DNA of 64,000 bases from Eopsaltria australis (lineage: Eukaryota; Chordata; Aves; Passeriformes; Petroicidae): NCBI GenBank assembly GCA_034509425.1, contig JAVTVJ010000001.1:12667501-12731500 (forward strand), written 5' to 3'. Positions within the stretch are counted from its first letter, which is position 1, and every line of letters starts with the position of its first letter. The notes beneath the pieces were generated by a model that made no database searches, was not told the DNA's origin, and worked only from the letters and a program-made list of their open reading frames with translations. Both the position numbers and the translations under genes were made by a program. Positions 1 through 13,467 of the stretch are shown here, one piece after another.

Positions 1-1519
1 ATGGTGTAGTCAGCTGGATAAAGGCAAAACTGCATCTTTGTTTGCTATGCAGTCAAATACTGTACGTTCTCTAGATTTTTTATAGCATTTATTAGAAGTT
101 ATTAACTTCATGAGATCATAAGTAAAGGGGATGGGAATAAGAAACCTTAGTTAAAAGAGGTTTTTTCTCTTCTCTACTATTTGTATTAGCTAACAAGAAA
201 AAAAAGTGCTCCATTGTAATAGCAATATTTGCTCAGCAACTGATTTTGCTTGGTGTTCTGCAAATACAGGCTGAGAGATATTGAAGCTATGGCAATTCTG
301 AGATACAGTTATGCTACTTGATTAATCATCTGTCCTTCTTAAATGCTCACATAAGTTAGGACTTATGTAAGAATCATCATCATCACTGTAATGACCAGTG
401 CTACTATATTCATTTAGGGGTAACAAATTATGCTTTACCTAACTAATACAATCACCATTTCAGATTTTGACTACTCAGAAAAAACTGTTTGCATCCCATA
501 CACAAATTTAATGCTCATACCTGTGAAATTGGCAGCAGTTCTGTAAAGAAAACTGATTCCTTATGAATGATCTTTCAAACTGTAAATGTGAAAAACTCAA
601 CCTTAAAAAAATTCAACAGTCCTTTTTCCATGAATATAGCATTCAAAATGAATAGATTTGTAAGTTTTTTATTCTTGAAAAACATAGTGGAGAGAGGCCA
701 GAGCTGTTCTCCTAGCAGAAGTCTGTTAAATAATAAATATAAACCCCAATAATTTTCAGGCACTTCAAACCAGGCACAAAATACAGAAAACTCACAGTAG
801 TTAGTCAGGACATCAGAACCAGGGATTCAAGTAAATTTTATTCACTTGTGCAACTCAGGGCAGTTTGTCTCTCACTGAAGTGCTGTTTACACATAGCATC
901 CACAGCAGAAAAACATTTTACACATCTTGTATATGGAACTTCCCACTAGGAAACCCAGCTTGTGATACAGCAATTTAACAAAAATAAATTAAATCTATAC
1001 ATGACCCTCTCAAAGGTAGAGCAAAAGAAGGTTTGCCAGTGCTTTGGGGAAAATTCTCCCATTACTTACATCCTCTTTCAGAAATTTTCAGGTCTCTTCT
1101 AATCTGCAGGCCCTCCCTGCATCTTCACAGTATGAACTCATGGGTAAATTTAAGCCTATGGGAAAAAGATCTAGCAGGGACTGAGCAAGAAAATACACAT
1201 CAGAGGGTACGGGTTGGGACAGGGAAGCCAGCCAGCCCTTTGTTTAGCATCAAGGCAACAGCTGTGCACTGTAGGATGTGAGGGCACACACCTGTGAACC
1301 AAGTCTCTTGCAAAGTTGGTGTGCTCTGGTCTCCGTGAGCAGTGAGGGGAACAGGCACAGAGATAAGGCTGCTCAATGCCAGTTGTCACTTGCTGGGGGG
1401 CTCCAGCATCTGGGGTGGACACCTCCAGCAGTGACACCTGCTTCTCCCACAGCTGAGAAACCAGACCACCTGGTATCAAACACATCTGGTGCAGGGTCTG
1501 CTAACCCTGACTGTGGCAT

Positions 1520-1735
1520 CCTTCATTTTCCTTCCTTCCTTCATTTTCCTTCCTTCCTTCATTTTCCTTCCTTCCTTCATTTTCCTTCCTTCCTTCATTT
1601 TCCTTCCTTCCTTCATTTTCCTTCCTTCCTTCATTTTCCTTCCTTCCTTCCTTCCTTCCTTCCTTCCTTCCTTCCTTCCTTCCTTCCTTCCTTCCTTCCT
1701 TCCTTCCTTCCTTCCTTCCTTCCTTCCCTCTTTCC
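1520..1735. repeat. Compound polypyrimidine microsatellite
   Basis: Seven exact-period 18-bp units containing CATTTTCC (at 1524, 1542, 1560, 1578, 1596, 1614, 1632) are followed by about 22 copies of TTCC to about 1727. The plus strand is almost pure pyrimidine. It makes open frames of serine/phenylalanine or lysine/glutamate repeats in several frames that are not genes. Confidence 0.95.
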
Positions 1736-4700
1736 CAGCACTCTTCAGCCATTCTCGGCATTGGACAAGCTGCGTTGCAGAGTTGGGCCACCTTTCTGCA
1801 GCAACCTCCACTTTAGACTGTGCCCCTTACTGGGTCAGCAAACATCAGTTCAGAGCTCACACAAGCCCAGATGAAGTTTAAGTGTGCTGCTGACAGAGAC
1901 ATTTGTACTAAAATGTAGGTGGGAGCCTGAGTCAAGCCTGTGGTGAAGCCATGGCCTCAGTCTAGATATTCCATCATAAGAATAACAGATCCAACATGCA
2001 TCAATGCACTGTCCTAAATCACACTGTTATTAGTGTCAGGAAAGCAAATAAAGCAAAAAGGTAAGGACAAAACATGAGTGAAAATATATATGTGCATCCA
2101 TAAGCACTCGTGTCCACCTCACACACACACTGCATAATGTAATTGCATTTCCCATGATAACACCTTCACAGAGATAGTGCCACTTCAGCCATGAAATATA
2201 GCTCCATTTTTTTGGGTATGTCATAGATTTCAACTGGCAGTTTACCAGTTGATAGTTTGAGGCTGAAGGAAACACTTTCATTCATTTCACTGAGGGTAAT
2301 CATGGTGTGCAAAGCCACTGATTAAAATGATAATCTGAAAGAGGGCCAGAAGTGAGAGAAAACCTCTCTGCTCCCTCCTGCCTCTACTCGCCTCCCACTC
2401 CTCGGCGCTGGATTCCTTAACCTTTGCCACAACTTGCTGGTAAATAGTCTGGGCTAAAATTAGGTATATAGCAAAGGGTAGGTGTTACCATCTGCTGCAT
2501 GTTGTTAATTCTTGATGGCCTGGTAACATCTATTTTTGATGTTCTTTATTAGCTTTCTGGGGAGAAGAACAGAGGGATAGGGCTCTAGTGCCACCATCAG
2601 AGGTTTGCAGTATTTGCTGCTTTTCTTCAGTTAACAGCCACCTCTGCCACAACAAAGGAGTTTTAGAACAACATGCTAGGTAAGACAAGAGACCATGACA
2701 ATATTTGGGATATTATCCTTCACTGCAGTGCTTTGAAATCATCACTGCTTTTTCTCTTCTTCACTCTCTGGTTCAGAAAATAAACTCTCCATTTTCATTC
2801 TCCAGCTACAATCATGCTCCCAAAGATGGAGTAAACAAGCCAGAAAAGTGACTTAGCACACATGACTCTCAGCCCCTTACTAGGTAGTAAGCAAGTAAAA
2901 GATGGCTCTTTAAAAACAACAGCTGAAGGCCTGAGTTGCCTTTCTGATCTTTTACATTGTACGTGGCTAAGCATTTTGCATCATGCTCAGCTAAGCATAC
3001 TGTAAACAAAAACTGGGAAAAGAAAATAACACGGAAAGTAGCTGAGGCCTTTCAAACTAAAGAGAATCTTCTTCATAGGCCAAATTTTCAAAAAAGTGAG
3101 AAGTTCAAGAAATATTTTAAAGGTTAGTAGTAGAGGCTGCCTTCTAATACAAACTTGGCATGCTTTACAAGTTTTCACCTGGAATCCTAAGCATTATACT
3201 GACCCGCTATTTTGGAATTCAGACTTTATGTAGATTTCTTACTCTTATTTTGCATATCCTCATAAAAGCTCCTTTATTGCATGCTACCAGTCATCTCTTC
3301 CTATAATCCATGTTGGTCATACTCAACAATTCTTTCTTCTCCAAGGTGCCAGAGATTCACTGTGACACCAGCTGTGACAATTAAGTGCTTCATCCTCTAA
3401 TGAACCAGATGATGCAGCAGTCCAGCTCTCGATCCTATTGAGTTGCTGTCCTGGCTGGGTGCCTCTGCCATCTTGACCTGTCTGCCCAAAGCCTTTCTTG
3501 AGAAAGCTTGGCAGCGTTCTTCCAAGTGCATGAAACAGCCAACAAGCCAAGCACTGCTATGAGGACTGGAAAGTATATTTGTTTTCAGCATCTCTGTGGT
3601 GAGTCAGTGAGACAGATGCACTCCTGAGGCCTAGCAAAGTCACATTGCCTTTTTATGAATAGCTGAGATATTCAAAAGTGCAAAATAGCTTCCCAGAGGA
3701 GGCAAACACGCCCCAGCTTGAGCCGGCTTAGGCCCTCCTGGAAGGCTCAGCGTCTGGCAACATTAGGAGGTAAGAAATATCAACAGCAACTGTAAATGTC
3801 AGCAAAGAGTTACTACTCACAAGTGACACATTAAAGATCCCCATCCAGTGGGAAAACTGTGTCTGATATTAAGCTCTCCCCAGACAGAGAGCTCTGCTAC
3901 ATAGAGATGGAATACTTGTAACCAAAATAGATAAATGCTCTGGCTGCTTTTAGAAAGCCTCCAGAATTATTTGCCTTTTCCAATCTAAAGAGATTTATGT
4001 CTCAACATGAGCAGGCTATACTAGAACAAGCAGAAAAAAAGGGAATGTCTGCAGGTGAAAGTGTTACCAAACTCCAACACACCACGTGACCTAGAAGCAA
4101 AAACTGTTAGATACTCAGCTCAATAGTTCTAAAATTGTGGTCCGGGATGTTTCTAAGGGTCAATAAAAGATACAAAAGAAGTTAAAAACGTTAGATATCA
4201 GGAGCAGCTGTAGTTCATTTCTAAAGGAGGTGGATGATGAATATGGATTATAGTACGAGGCAGGGAACTCAAATACCCTTAGCTGCTACCAGCAGCTCAG
4301 TTCCTTCAAGGAAAAGCATTAATTAAAAACACATGTAGCTGGCAATTATGGTTTAGTTTGATAACCCTGTAAGACATGGAAGGAGCTGTGTCTGATGCAG
4401 TGAGTAAAAATGCTGGGATTACATGGAAAAATGAGTCAAAAAATAGTCACAGATGGTTTAGAAAATACTACGCCTGCCTTATAGGGAGCTGTCTGTTGTT
4501 TTCTACAGTCTGAATAAGCTGAGAAATTCACAGAAGAGATGATCAGTGATGAGAAAAGTGGACACCAGAAGCTGTCAGGCAAAGGCTTTGTTTGTGTAAT
4601 CTAGCACCATTTCATCAGCTTCCAAGAAAATTCACAAGTTCATACCAGCTGAGGACCATCACATGTACTCTTGCTATGAAGAAATGAAAGAAAGAATAAA

Positions 4701-7700
4701 GGTCTTGCAAATATGAAATAATCAGCTATAGTACCCACTCAGAGAAAGAAAACAAAATACTTGTATCCCTAAATCTCACTCACATACTCCCTTCTCTCGC
4801 ACACATACAGAGAGTATGCAGAAGGATAAGGACTGCTTGCTAATCCCTGGCTATTGCAAAGGAAGATAAGTAATCCTCTGTAATCAAATCTGTATGAAGC
4901 TTTCATTTTTTCATAATAAAGCATTCATGTTACAGATGCCCTGCCAGATTTTACCATCTTGCCATTATATTGATTCTTAAATAGGAAAACTATCATACTT
5001 CTGACTGCTTCTCATGAGGAGACTAATTAGATTATTTCATCATCTGGTTCATCAAAGCAGGAAATACTTAAGTGTCACAGCTGGTCTCAAACTAAATATC
5101 TAGTACTAAGATTTTAAATGAAAACTATTACATCTTCAGTGGGTAAGCATTTCAGAACTGGCTAGACAATAAAAAATAATGAAGATAACAGATATCATCT
5201 CACATCTCTGCGCTGCAAAGGGAGTCTTAACTCTACCAGTGCCTTTGGATTTATTTTCTCTTTCTTTTGCTAGTACTGTCATCAAGGAGGTTTTGCATAA
5301 TGAACAGATCTGGAAAACTGAGAGAGCTATTTAGATTTCTGGCAAAGATTTATATCTGAGAATTAAAAACTCTGAGGCAGCATCTTCATTTTAAGTGAAT
5401 CTCCTGTTATTGATGCAACTTTTCCAATCAGAGTACTCACCACTACAGAGAGATCAGCCACAAGCAAGTGCAACTCCCTTGCAAAGGAACCATGCCCCTG
5501 TCTAGTCACTGTTCACCGCCCATCATTCCTTTCTGAATTTGTAAAAGATCTTCCTCTTTTGCACACACCGTGTACATTAAGCAAATCCTCCTGTAAAGAA
5601 ACACGTGTGACAAAGCTGCATATTCAACTTTGTTGTGCTTCACCTTCTCCTATATATACACAGAGGAAAAGAAAATACAAGCTACTCATGTGAAAGAAGA
5701 GCTTGTTCACCACAGCTACTTGGAGTGAAATTGCCACCTCTCATCAGCAGACAGTTAGGAAAAGGCCTAAGCTTTGCAGGTCTACTTAAGACCTCAAAAA
5801 GAGCACCGTGATAATGGACAATCATTTCCTTTAAAGAGCGTTCTCATGAAAATCGTATGTAAAAGCAGAGTCTCCATATTATACCAAAACCTCAGTAACT
5901 TTGTTATGGGATAATATAATCCTATTTCTCTTACAGACCTATAATGTCATTATGTAAATGGCTATACAAAGCCATGATTATATCAACAAAATGAAATTGT
6001 TGTGTAAGACAGTTCCCAGTCTCTGTAAATGAGGCTTTTCAGCACTGTAAAACCAGAGTGTTTCCTCCTATAATGCTAGAGGTAATGTTAAAATGGTTGA
6101 TTCCTGTGGCATTTTTTTACTTTGAGGGTCATCACAGTTAACCTTGAAGAGGACCAAAAAAAAATAATATACATGTGGAAGCTGCATCATGCAGTGAAAA
6201 TTATAATAATATTTAGACTCCTCTTATGTTCTGCTCTTCCTTGACCTTATTAGAAATTTAGAAATCCTCATAACTGACGGCCAGTTTACTTGGTAAAAAA
6301 TAGCATTTTGTAATCTAAACTCTTCGGGGTTTTTTAATAAGTTAGGCTGTAGGCTTCACAAAATTTTCAGAAGATTTGACTGGGTCACTTTGATGTGGAA
6401 AAATGTAATTTTTACATCACAACTATCTTTTTGAAGCTATATGAACCAATAGATGAACCGTGAACTTCAGGAAAGGACACATACTTTCTTTCTGAACTCA
6501 GCCTAACTTTTGGAGTGCACAGAGTAATGAAAGACAGAAATAATTTAAAACACACATGGAATAGTTTGAAGGCAGTAACAGTGTCATAAAAATATTTCCA
6601 ATAAGCTGTCTCCTGAATTAATAGCATATAGCTGTTACAAGACAGTGCTATTAAATAAACTGGTAAAATTTAGCTACAAACTTCAGTTAATGATCCTGTA
6701 AAATCATGACCCATGATGCTGATAATTTTAGCCTATTACATTATTAGCTATTCTTAAATTTCTAACTTACTTCTGCCTTTGTGCTGGTTTTACCTTGGAT
6801 GCAGTTCATTTTCTACATAGTAGCGACTGTGTGGCCATGCTTTGTGCTGAAAAAAAGACCATAAATGAAATTCAGATTTTTGTACAATTCTCCAATTGAC
6901 CTGTAACCAGCAGTGGGCAACACCTGCTGTGCTAAAAATGCTGGCCAGGGGAACTGCACCCACTCTTCTTTGTTGAAAAATGTCTCCATCTCGAAAAAGG
7001 CAAAGAGATGGATCTTTACAGATTGTAAAGTCTCAAACTTCGTGTGTATGAGCTGGTCCACAGCAGTGATTTAGAGAACCATGAGCACTGCAGTGGCACC
7101 AGCTGTGAAGTGTACATTCCTCATTATTCCACTGCATTTTGGGCAATGTTTTCCACTTTGTCCGTTATTTCCTCTTTGCAGACCTGCATTTTCTCATTCA
7201 TTATGTTACAGAAATACTCTTTAAGGAAGGACAGAGAAGGGAAAAAAGAAGATGTCTAGAAAGGCCAAAGTGAGTAGTATTCCACTGATCCCAGGTGCTT
7301 AGAGGACTGTAGGCTTCAAAATCTGAGGCAAAGGGAAGGAATGTTACAGACAAAACGAGAATGCCTGACCTCCCTCTCCCTCAGCAGAACTTATTGTTTG
7401 GGTTTTACACAAGAAAAGGAAAACTGAATAAGGGTGCCCGACATTCCGACTAGTGATAAGCAATAATGCTATTTCATTTTAAGACAATTTACTTACTTAC
7501 ATGGCAAAAAAGAAGACATGCCAGTGCATATTGAATATTGAGGGGGGGAAACTTACTCAAGTATTTGACTTCACAGCATTTCAGCAGTATTTTAACCATG
7601 AATACTACCTCCCTAGCTGATCTGAAAAAAAAAATCTCCTCTATTCAGTCAGGGCTATCCTTTCCATTAAGGTCAGCAAAGGAGGCCTCACTTCATTGCT

Positions 7701-9255
7701 TTGTTATCCAAACAGGTAGCATCAGAGAACTGAAAAATAAAATTCCCCTTGTGGAAAGCAGTCCTGTTATGATATTGTTGTCCTATTTAATTTTTTGTAC
7801 TTACAAATTAGGCAATACAATGGAGAAATCACACCTGTCTCTGGTGTGGCTTGCACGTTTTTATGTTCTTGGGGCAGCAGCCAATTTCACTATTGCCACA
7901 TCTTCCCATCCTCCTGCTTACATTCACTAAGCAGCACCTCATTCCTCCCTAACCTCCAGATCCATATTTCCAATCCCACGCCACACTCTGCTATGTACAG
8001 TTGTTTATGGAAACAGGTAATAAACAAATTCAAACTATGTAATTTTACAGACAAACCTTCACAACAGTTAAAAGAAATCTAAAGGCACCTCCAGTAACAA
8101 ATAATTTAAAAAATAGTTACTAATGTGTAAATGAATATTAGGTTGAAGGAAAACAGTTGAAAAATAGAGAAGGAGGAAGGAAGAAGAACTAAGCAGCAGA
8201 AACCAGAGCTTATGGAAAGTCAGACTTAATTTGTTGTAAGTAAATGCAAGCTACTAACTGAAATATAAAAATGCTCTGAAAAAGTAATGGAAATGTCTCA
8301 TTTTCTCATCACAGGGAAAAGATGAAAGATGACACATTTCTTACGAAAGCACTGTGATTTCAGTGTCAAGACCCCAGTGTCAACAGCGCCTCCAAGCCCT
8401 TCTTTTCATAAGACAGGTAGCTAAAAAGCCAAAAAGCCGGAAGGGAGGATAACTACAGAGCTCTACCTGCGGTCTGGCAGCCAGAGTGCTTTCAAGAACG
8501 CCTGCATGTCTTGAGACCAGGGGCATTTTGAATCTCAGCCCATAGAGCATGGCCCAGAACTCTCTAGTCCCAAATCTGCCCATGGTGTCAGGATCAGATC
8601 CAGAGCTAAAAGCCCAGGCTACGCAGCACACCAACAGAGTTCAGCAAGTTGAATAAAAAATGTTTGCAAGTAAAAAGCAACTTCCTTTAGGAAATTTTCA
8701 GCCTACTCGAAGAACAAACCTGACAAGATGATAACCTTAACTCCTTTATGCCAGCAATGAAAGTCCTCATAGCTAGGCCCAGCAGAGTGACCCAGCCTCA
8801 TTAGAGCAGCTCTGATGTCATTCTAGTGATTTCAAGGCACACTGAAGCTGCCAAGGAACCCGTGGAACCATGAACCTGCTCAACCCTTTGCATGCTTCCA
8901 TGCTTTTGTGATGTGACCAGGGCCATGGGAACACATCTTGGCAGCTACTGTGCTGTTCACTTATCAGTGTCAATGTTATGCTTCCAGAAGAATACGAAGC
9001 AAAAATATATCTATTACACAGGCTCCAGGCAAGCTTTCCAACCATGTAGTGTATTGGAGCATCACTAAACAAATAAATAGTACCTTTCCCCCACAAAATG
9101 GTAACATTAGGACACTGACAAGTAAAAATGCAATGATTTAAAATTTCTAGCAATATACATATCATTGTTACAAGGACTGCATACCACTGACTCACAGTAC
9201 TCCAACAGGTCAGTTTTGCCTGCACGCACACATGCACATACACAATTCTCTTCAC

Positions 9256-9416
9256 AAAAAACTGGCAGACCCAGCCCTGGAAACATTCAAGGTCAGGTAA
9301 GATAGGAGTCTTGGCAACCTGATCCAGATGAAGATGTCCCTGCTCATTGCAGGGAGGTTGGACTAGATGACCTGTAAAGTCCCTTCCAAATCAAACTATA
9401 CAATGATTCTATGAAA
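9256..9416 (+). mobile_element. CR1 LINE 3' fragment
   Basis: GGAGGTTGGACTAGATGACC followed by CCTTCCAAATCAAACTATAC and ATGATTCTATGA is the standard CR1 3' end. The fragment is about 160 bp and non-coding, in DNA downstream of METTL4. Confidence 0.85.
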
Positions 9417-11109
9417 AAACCTGCCAGCTGAGACACCACAAGACTTCTTTCAGCAACTGGAACATATCTCATATCCCTTGGCTATTCTCTAACCACCTTC
9501 CATTCTCTTCCTGTTATGTCCAATTCAAAATAAGCAGTAGGCAAATCTTTAATGATATGTTGAGGCTAATGAACACAATTACCAAGGCGCAGTAGCATTT
9601 ATCTCCTATCACTTTATAGTTGTTTACACAGTTTGGTAATCTATTTTAAAAAGTCAACCCTTTACTGCTGCTGACACCTATCCAAGCTGAATGATATGAA
9701 GAGGTATGATCTCCTCACTTACCTCACTTCTTTAATAATGTTTAACCTTGCAAAAGAAGTTTTGCTGTTTCCACAGGAGTACATGCCTAGCAATGATTAT
9801 TACAAAAACATATCTAACTGGTATAATTCTTTTTACTTCACAGAAGTTTAAAAATACAAGTAAAGGTCATATGCTAATTTGACATTTCAAAATCATACTC
9901 AAACCTGAAGATTCATAAAAGTAAGTTTGATTATGACACTTGATGTACTCTACATATAAAAAAGCTTAAAATTACTTCTTTTTGTAATGTAACTGAGTTA
10001 TTTTGCAATAAGACATAATTTTAAAAGGCTTTAAGTAGCAGAGAATACCTAGCCAAAGAAACTTTTATCACTGTCCTGCTAAAATAATAACAGATGTACC
10101 AAATAACATACTTTCTGAAAATTCTTGAGTAATCACAGTTGTCACTTCTCCAAGCTGCCACAAGAAGAATTTACAGCTGAAAAAACCCTTCTATTTTGTT
10201 AACGCTGTAAGTAAAAACACACACTCCACCTATTACCTATTTTTTATTTGAAAGTGTGATACCAGAACACAAAAGAAGAAAATCCCATTTAAAATAGGGG
10301 AAACAACCTTATAATTTCTTAGGAACACTGAAGATGTGCATAATACCTAGGCTGATGCTTATTAAATACACCTTTAATATCTCATTACTATCCAGTATTC
10401 CTCCATCCTTATCTTCTCCCTTTTTCTTTCATTTCTTACCAATTTTATAAACTCTTCAGAGCAAGTTCTCTTTTTAATACAAGGCTTGACACAACAGAGG
10501 GCATTTTTTCACTGCAAAAGTAATACAGTGTAATTGAGACCTATAATATAAAAGGAAACTTGATCTTAAACTGTCCTGTTATATTAGCTGGTTTCACTCA
10601 TCACTGACTTTTCAGTATGCTGCAGATTCTGGTTCAGAAGAATCTTTTGACAGACATTGAATGATCTGATGGCTGGTTAGGAATGGCTGGAAAAGCGTAA
10701 GAGGCTATTTAAATTATGAATTAAGCATAACAGGTGAATAATTATGTTTAAAAGATGACCCTATCAACTGAAACTATCAACTGCTAATACCACCATGAGA
10801 TTTCCAAGTTAGCAACAGGCTTTCAGCTCCTAAGAAAATGCAATGGTTTCAAGTTGGCTGCAGATGTGGAACACCACTTGGGTCACATTCACAAAGGTCT
10901 TCTTCAAGGCCAGAGCAGTGGAAAAGCAGCAAACCGGTGTCCAAGGCACAATTTTGTAACTAATTAGGACAGGATCAGGTATGACATAAGTTCCAAACTT
11001 CAACTTTTGACTTACCCTGAGAAGCTTAGAGTCTGCCTGCACAAGTACTCTACACACAAGCCATACTTAGGAGGCTGGATTCCCAGGTACTGGAAGTAGC
11101 TGCTCAGCT

Positions 11110-11205
11110 GCTTCAGTTTAGTGGTGAACACAATGACGGTAGGTTAACAGCTGGACTTGATCTTAGAGGTCTTTTCCGACCTTAATGATTCTAGGATTCT
11201 AGAAA
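11110..11205 (+). mobile_element. CR1 LINE 3' fragment
   Basis: GCTGGACTTGATCTTAGAGG, then CTTTTCCGACCTTAATGATT and a short ATTCT repeat identify a CR1 3' terminus. Only about 95 bp remain. Confidence 0.8.
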
Positions 11206-13365
11206 GCCACTATTTACAAAGGGACTCCACAGAAAAGACAAATTAATAAGGTCATCAATTCTTAAACAGACTAAAGAAGGTCATTCCCTTAGAAGGGTTC
11301 TGCTGCTTAGCTCAAAGGAGAAAGGTGGTTTCCTGATCTCTAAGATTGCTCATCTTTCTTTTATTTGTAATTAAAAAGATAATCTGGAGCTGTTCATAGC
11401 AGCGGATGTGGAACAGACAATATTGCCATTTCTTGTGCTGTTTCGTAGAGCACAAAGGGAAAACAAGATAGGTGCACCAGTTATGATTTATTCCACGCTT
11501 GAGTCTCATACATCATTTAGTACTAGATGAGAGCATCTTGGGAGGGCAGGGGAATTCTGACTGGGAATGCAGAAGCTCCAGGTAGGGAATGTCTCATAAA
11601 ACTAAAAGCAAGTAAAGAACCCTCTATCCCTTGTAGCTGTAAATAAGATTGCTTACGTACTGATGGCTTAAAATGCAGACTAAATAAAATCATGCAGCAA
11701 GGAATGTTTTCCCGGGTAACTACTTCCACTGTTACATTATTTACTTATTTTGAGTGTACGTTTAACTGTCGGGGGAGGGAGAAAAAAGCATTTTCCTTTT
11801 TTTATTAACTCCACTGCTCCAATAGGCAAAACATGAAATTGAACAGTAATATAGAAACTCGGTCTGCAAATAAGGCACAAGTTTTTATTTTCAGTTTTAT
11901 TACAAAATTATCAGAAACTCCTCTGATAACATTTGAAGTTTAACTTAAAAAAATCTTCACAGCTCATCAGGCTACCAAAATGGAAATGAAGGTAAAGAAG
12001 TTAGGCAATGTATTTTGTTGTCCATTATGAACTCAGGAGCCCGCCATCAGGAAAATCAGTTTGTCCAGCACCTCTGCCTCTAACTGCTTCAATTGAGTGA
12101 GTGGCAGAGGCCTCATTACATTTTCTTTGTATTTTTCAAACTAAATTTAAGTACAGCAAAAGGACACCCAAAGTGTACCATTCTTTAAAAATTCTTTTTT
12201 TTAAAAAGAATCATTTTTATGCTCACTGGCATAGCTTTATAACATTCCAAAACATAACGAAAGAATTTTTTTTAAAAATACATGTAATCTGTTACAATTT
12301 CAGAATTTTTAAGATGTTGAGACAGATCATTTACAATGTATTCAAAAAATTAACACCATTTACACAAAGAGAGAATTGTCAACTGTTTTAAAAGTATAAT
12401 TTTACATAGAATATGGTCAGTCAAGAATTCATGTGCCAATAAACATAAGCATTGCTGCTTTTATTTTCTCTGAGGTAGACAGACACCTACAAACATGTAG
12501 GAAGATACACTGCCTTCATAGCTATTTTAGTTCAAAATCCATTGTTTTGCAAAAAAAATCTTTAAGAAAACATGCATAATCCGAACTGTTTACTTCCACT
12601 GACTCTTTACAATACCTTATAATTCTTTAAAAATAACAGAAGAGCGACAGTGTAGCAGTTGCAATGTGCTATTAGCTCAGATTTGACAGCTGCAGTGAGA
12701 ATGCTTGAAAATATCTTTCTTTTCTTGAGGTCTAAAAAAGAACAGGGATGAACTTACACTCAAACATTGTTGGCAGACAAAGAATTGTTTGCACCTGGTG
12801 GGTTAATATGATTATTCTTCAAAAACCACAAGCCTGTAGAACCACACAATGCTTATTCTCTAGGATCATGTTAAACACTGACCAAGAAGAAAAACTGCAG
12901 AGTAATCAGCCCAGTTATGCCAACTTTTTACCAGTTCACTGGATGATCAAGTATGATTTTGGGGTGGCTCACTTCCAGGAATCACCAAAGAAACCCTTGG
13001 GACAGAAGAACATGTGTGGGAGGGAACACATGTTAATGACTTTGGGGAAATTATTATCATCTGTATGTTTATTCAGACAGGTCAATGAATATGTATGTAA
13101 AATACAGGCTATAAACAGGAGCTTTCTCTGTAATTAGCACACACAGTATTTCAGAGAAGACACTCCGTCATGCATCCAGCCAAATAAAGAATGACTGCTT
13201 CTTAATGCTACACTGCTGTTAAGGAGTTTTATCTTTACTGATTTTTGGTAACAATATCAGTATTTAAATATGTTCACATCATCAAAATAAGGGACCACCT
13301 TGCACAGAGGGGAGGTAGCACTAAACAGATATTCTGTCACTAAAAGAATCTAAAATGCAATTGGT

Positions 13366-13371
13366 TTTATT
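13366..13371 (-). terminator. METTL4: Candidate proximal METTL4 poly(A) signal
   Basis: TTTATT on the plus strand reads AATAAA on the METTL4 strand, about 100 nt after its stop codon. Two further AATAAA copies on the same strand lie at 11896-11901 and 11884-11889 and could define a 1.6-kb 3' UTR. Sequence alone does not decide between them. Confidence 0.3.
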
Positions 13372-13467
13372 TCTGTTACCTATAGGTGCACCATCAGTAA
13401 TAAAGTTAAGTTCAAGAGCTCCTGGGGAAGGTGTAAAATTTCAGAAGATAGTTATTGAAGACCCAGC

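Larger units (their letters stand above)
1..13365. other. Non-coding DNA downstream of METTL4
   Basis: Apart from the microsatellite and two CR1 fragments I recognise nothing. Open frames are under 150 codons (the 198-codon one crosses the microsatellite), lack family motifs and show no exon-like splice context. The part from about 11.9 to 13.4 kb may be METTL4 3' UTR. In human the DNA beyond METTL4 is also gene-poor. Confidence 0.7.

Noticed and set aside
1278..1874. 198-codon frame with Phe/Ser/Pro repeats, and Lys/Glu/Gly repeats on the other strand
   Set aside because: Translation of the 18-bp and TTCC microsatellite units.
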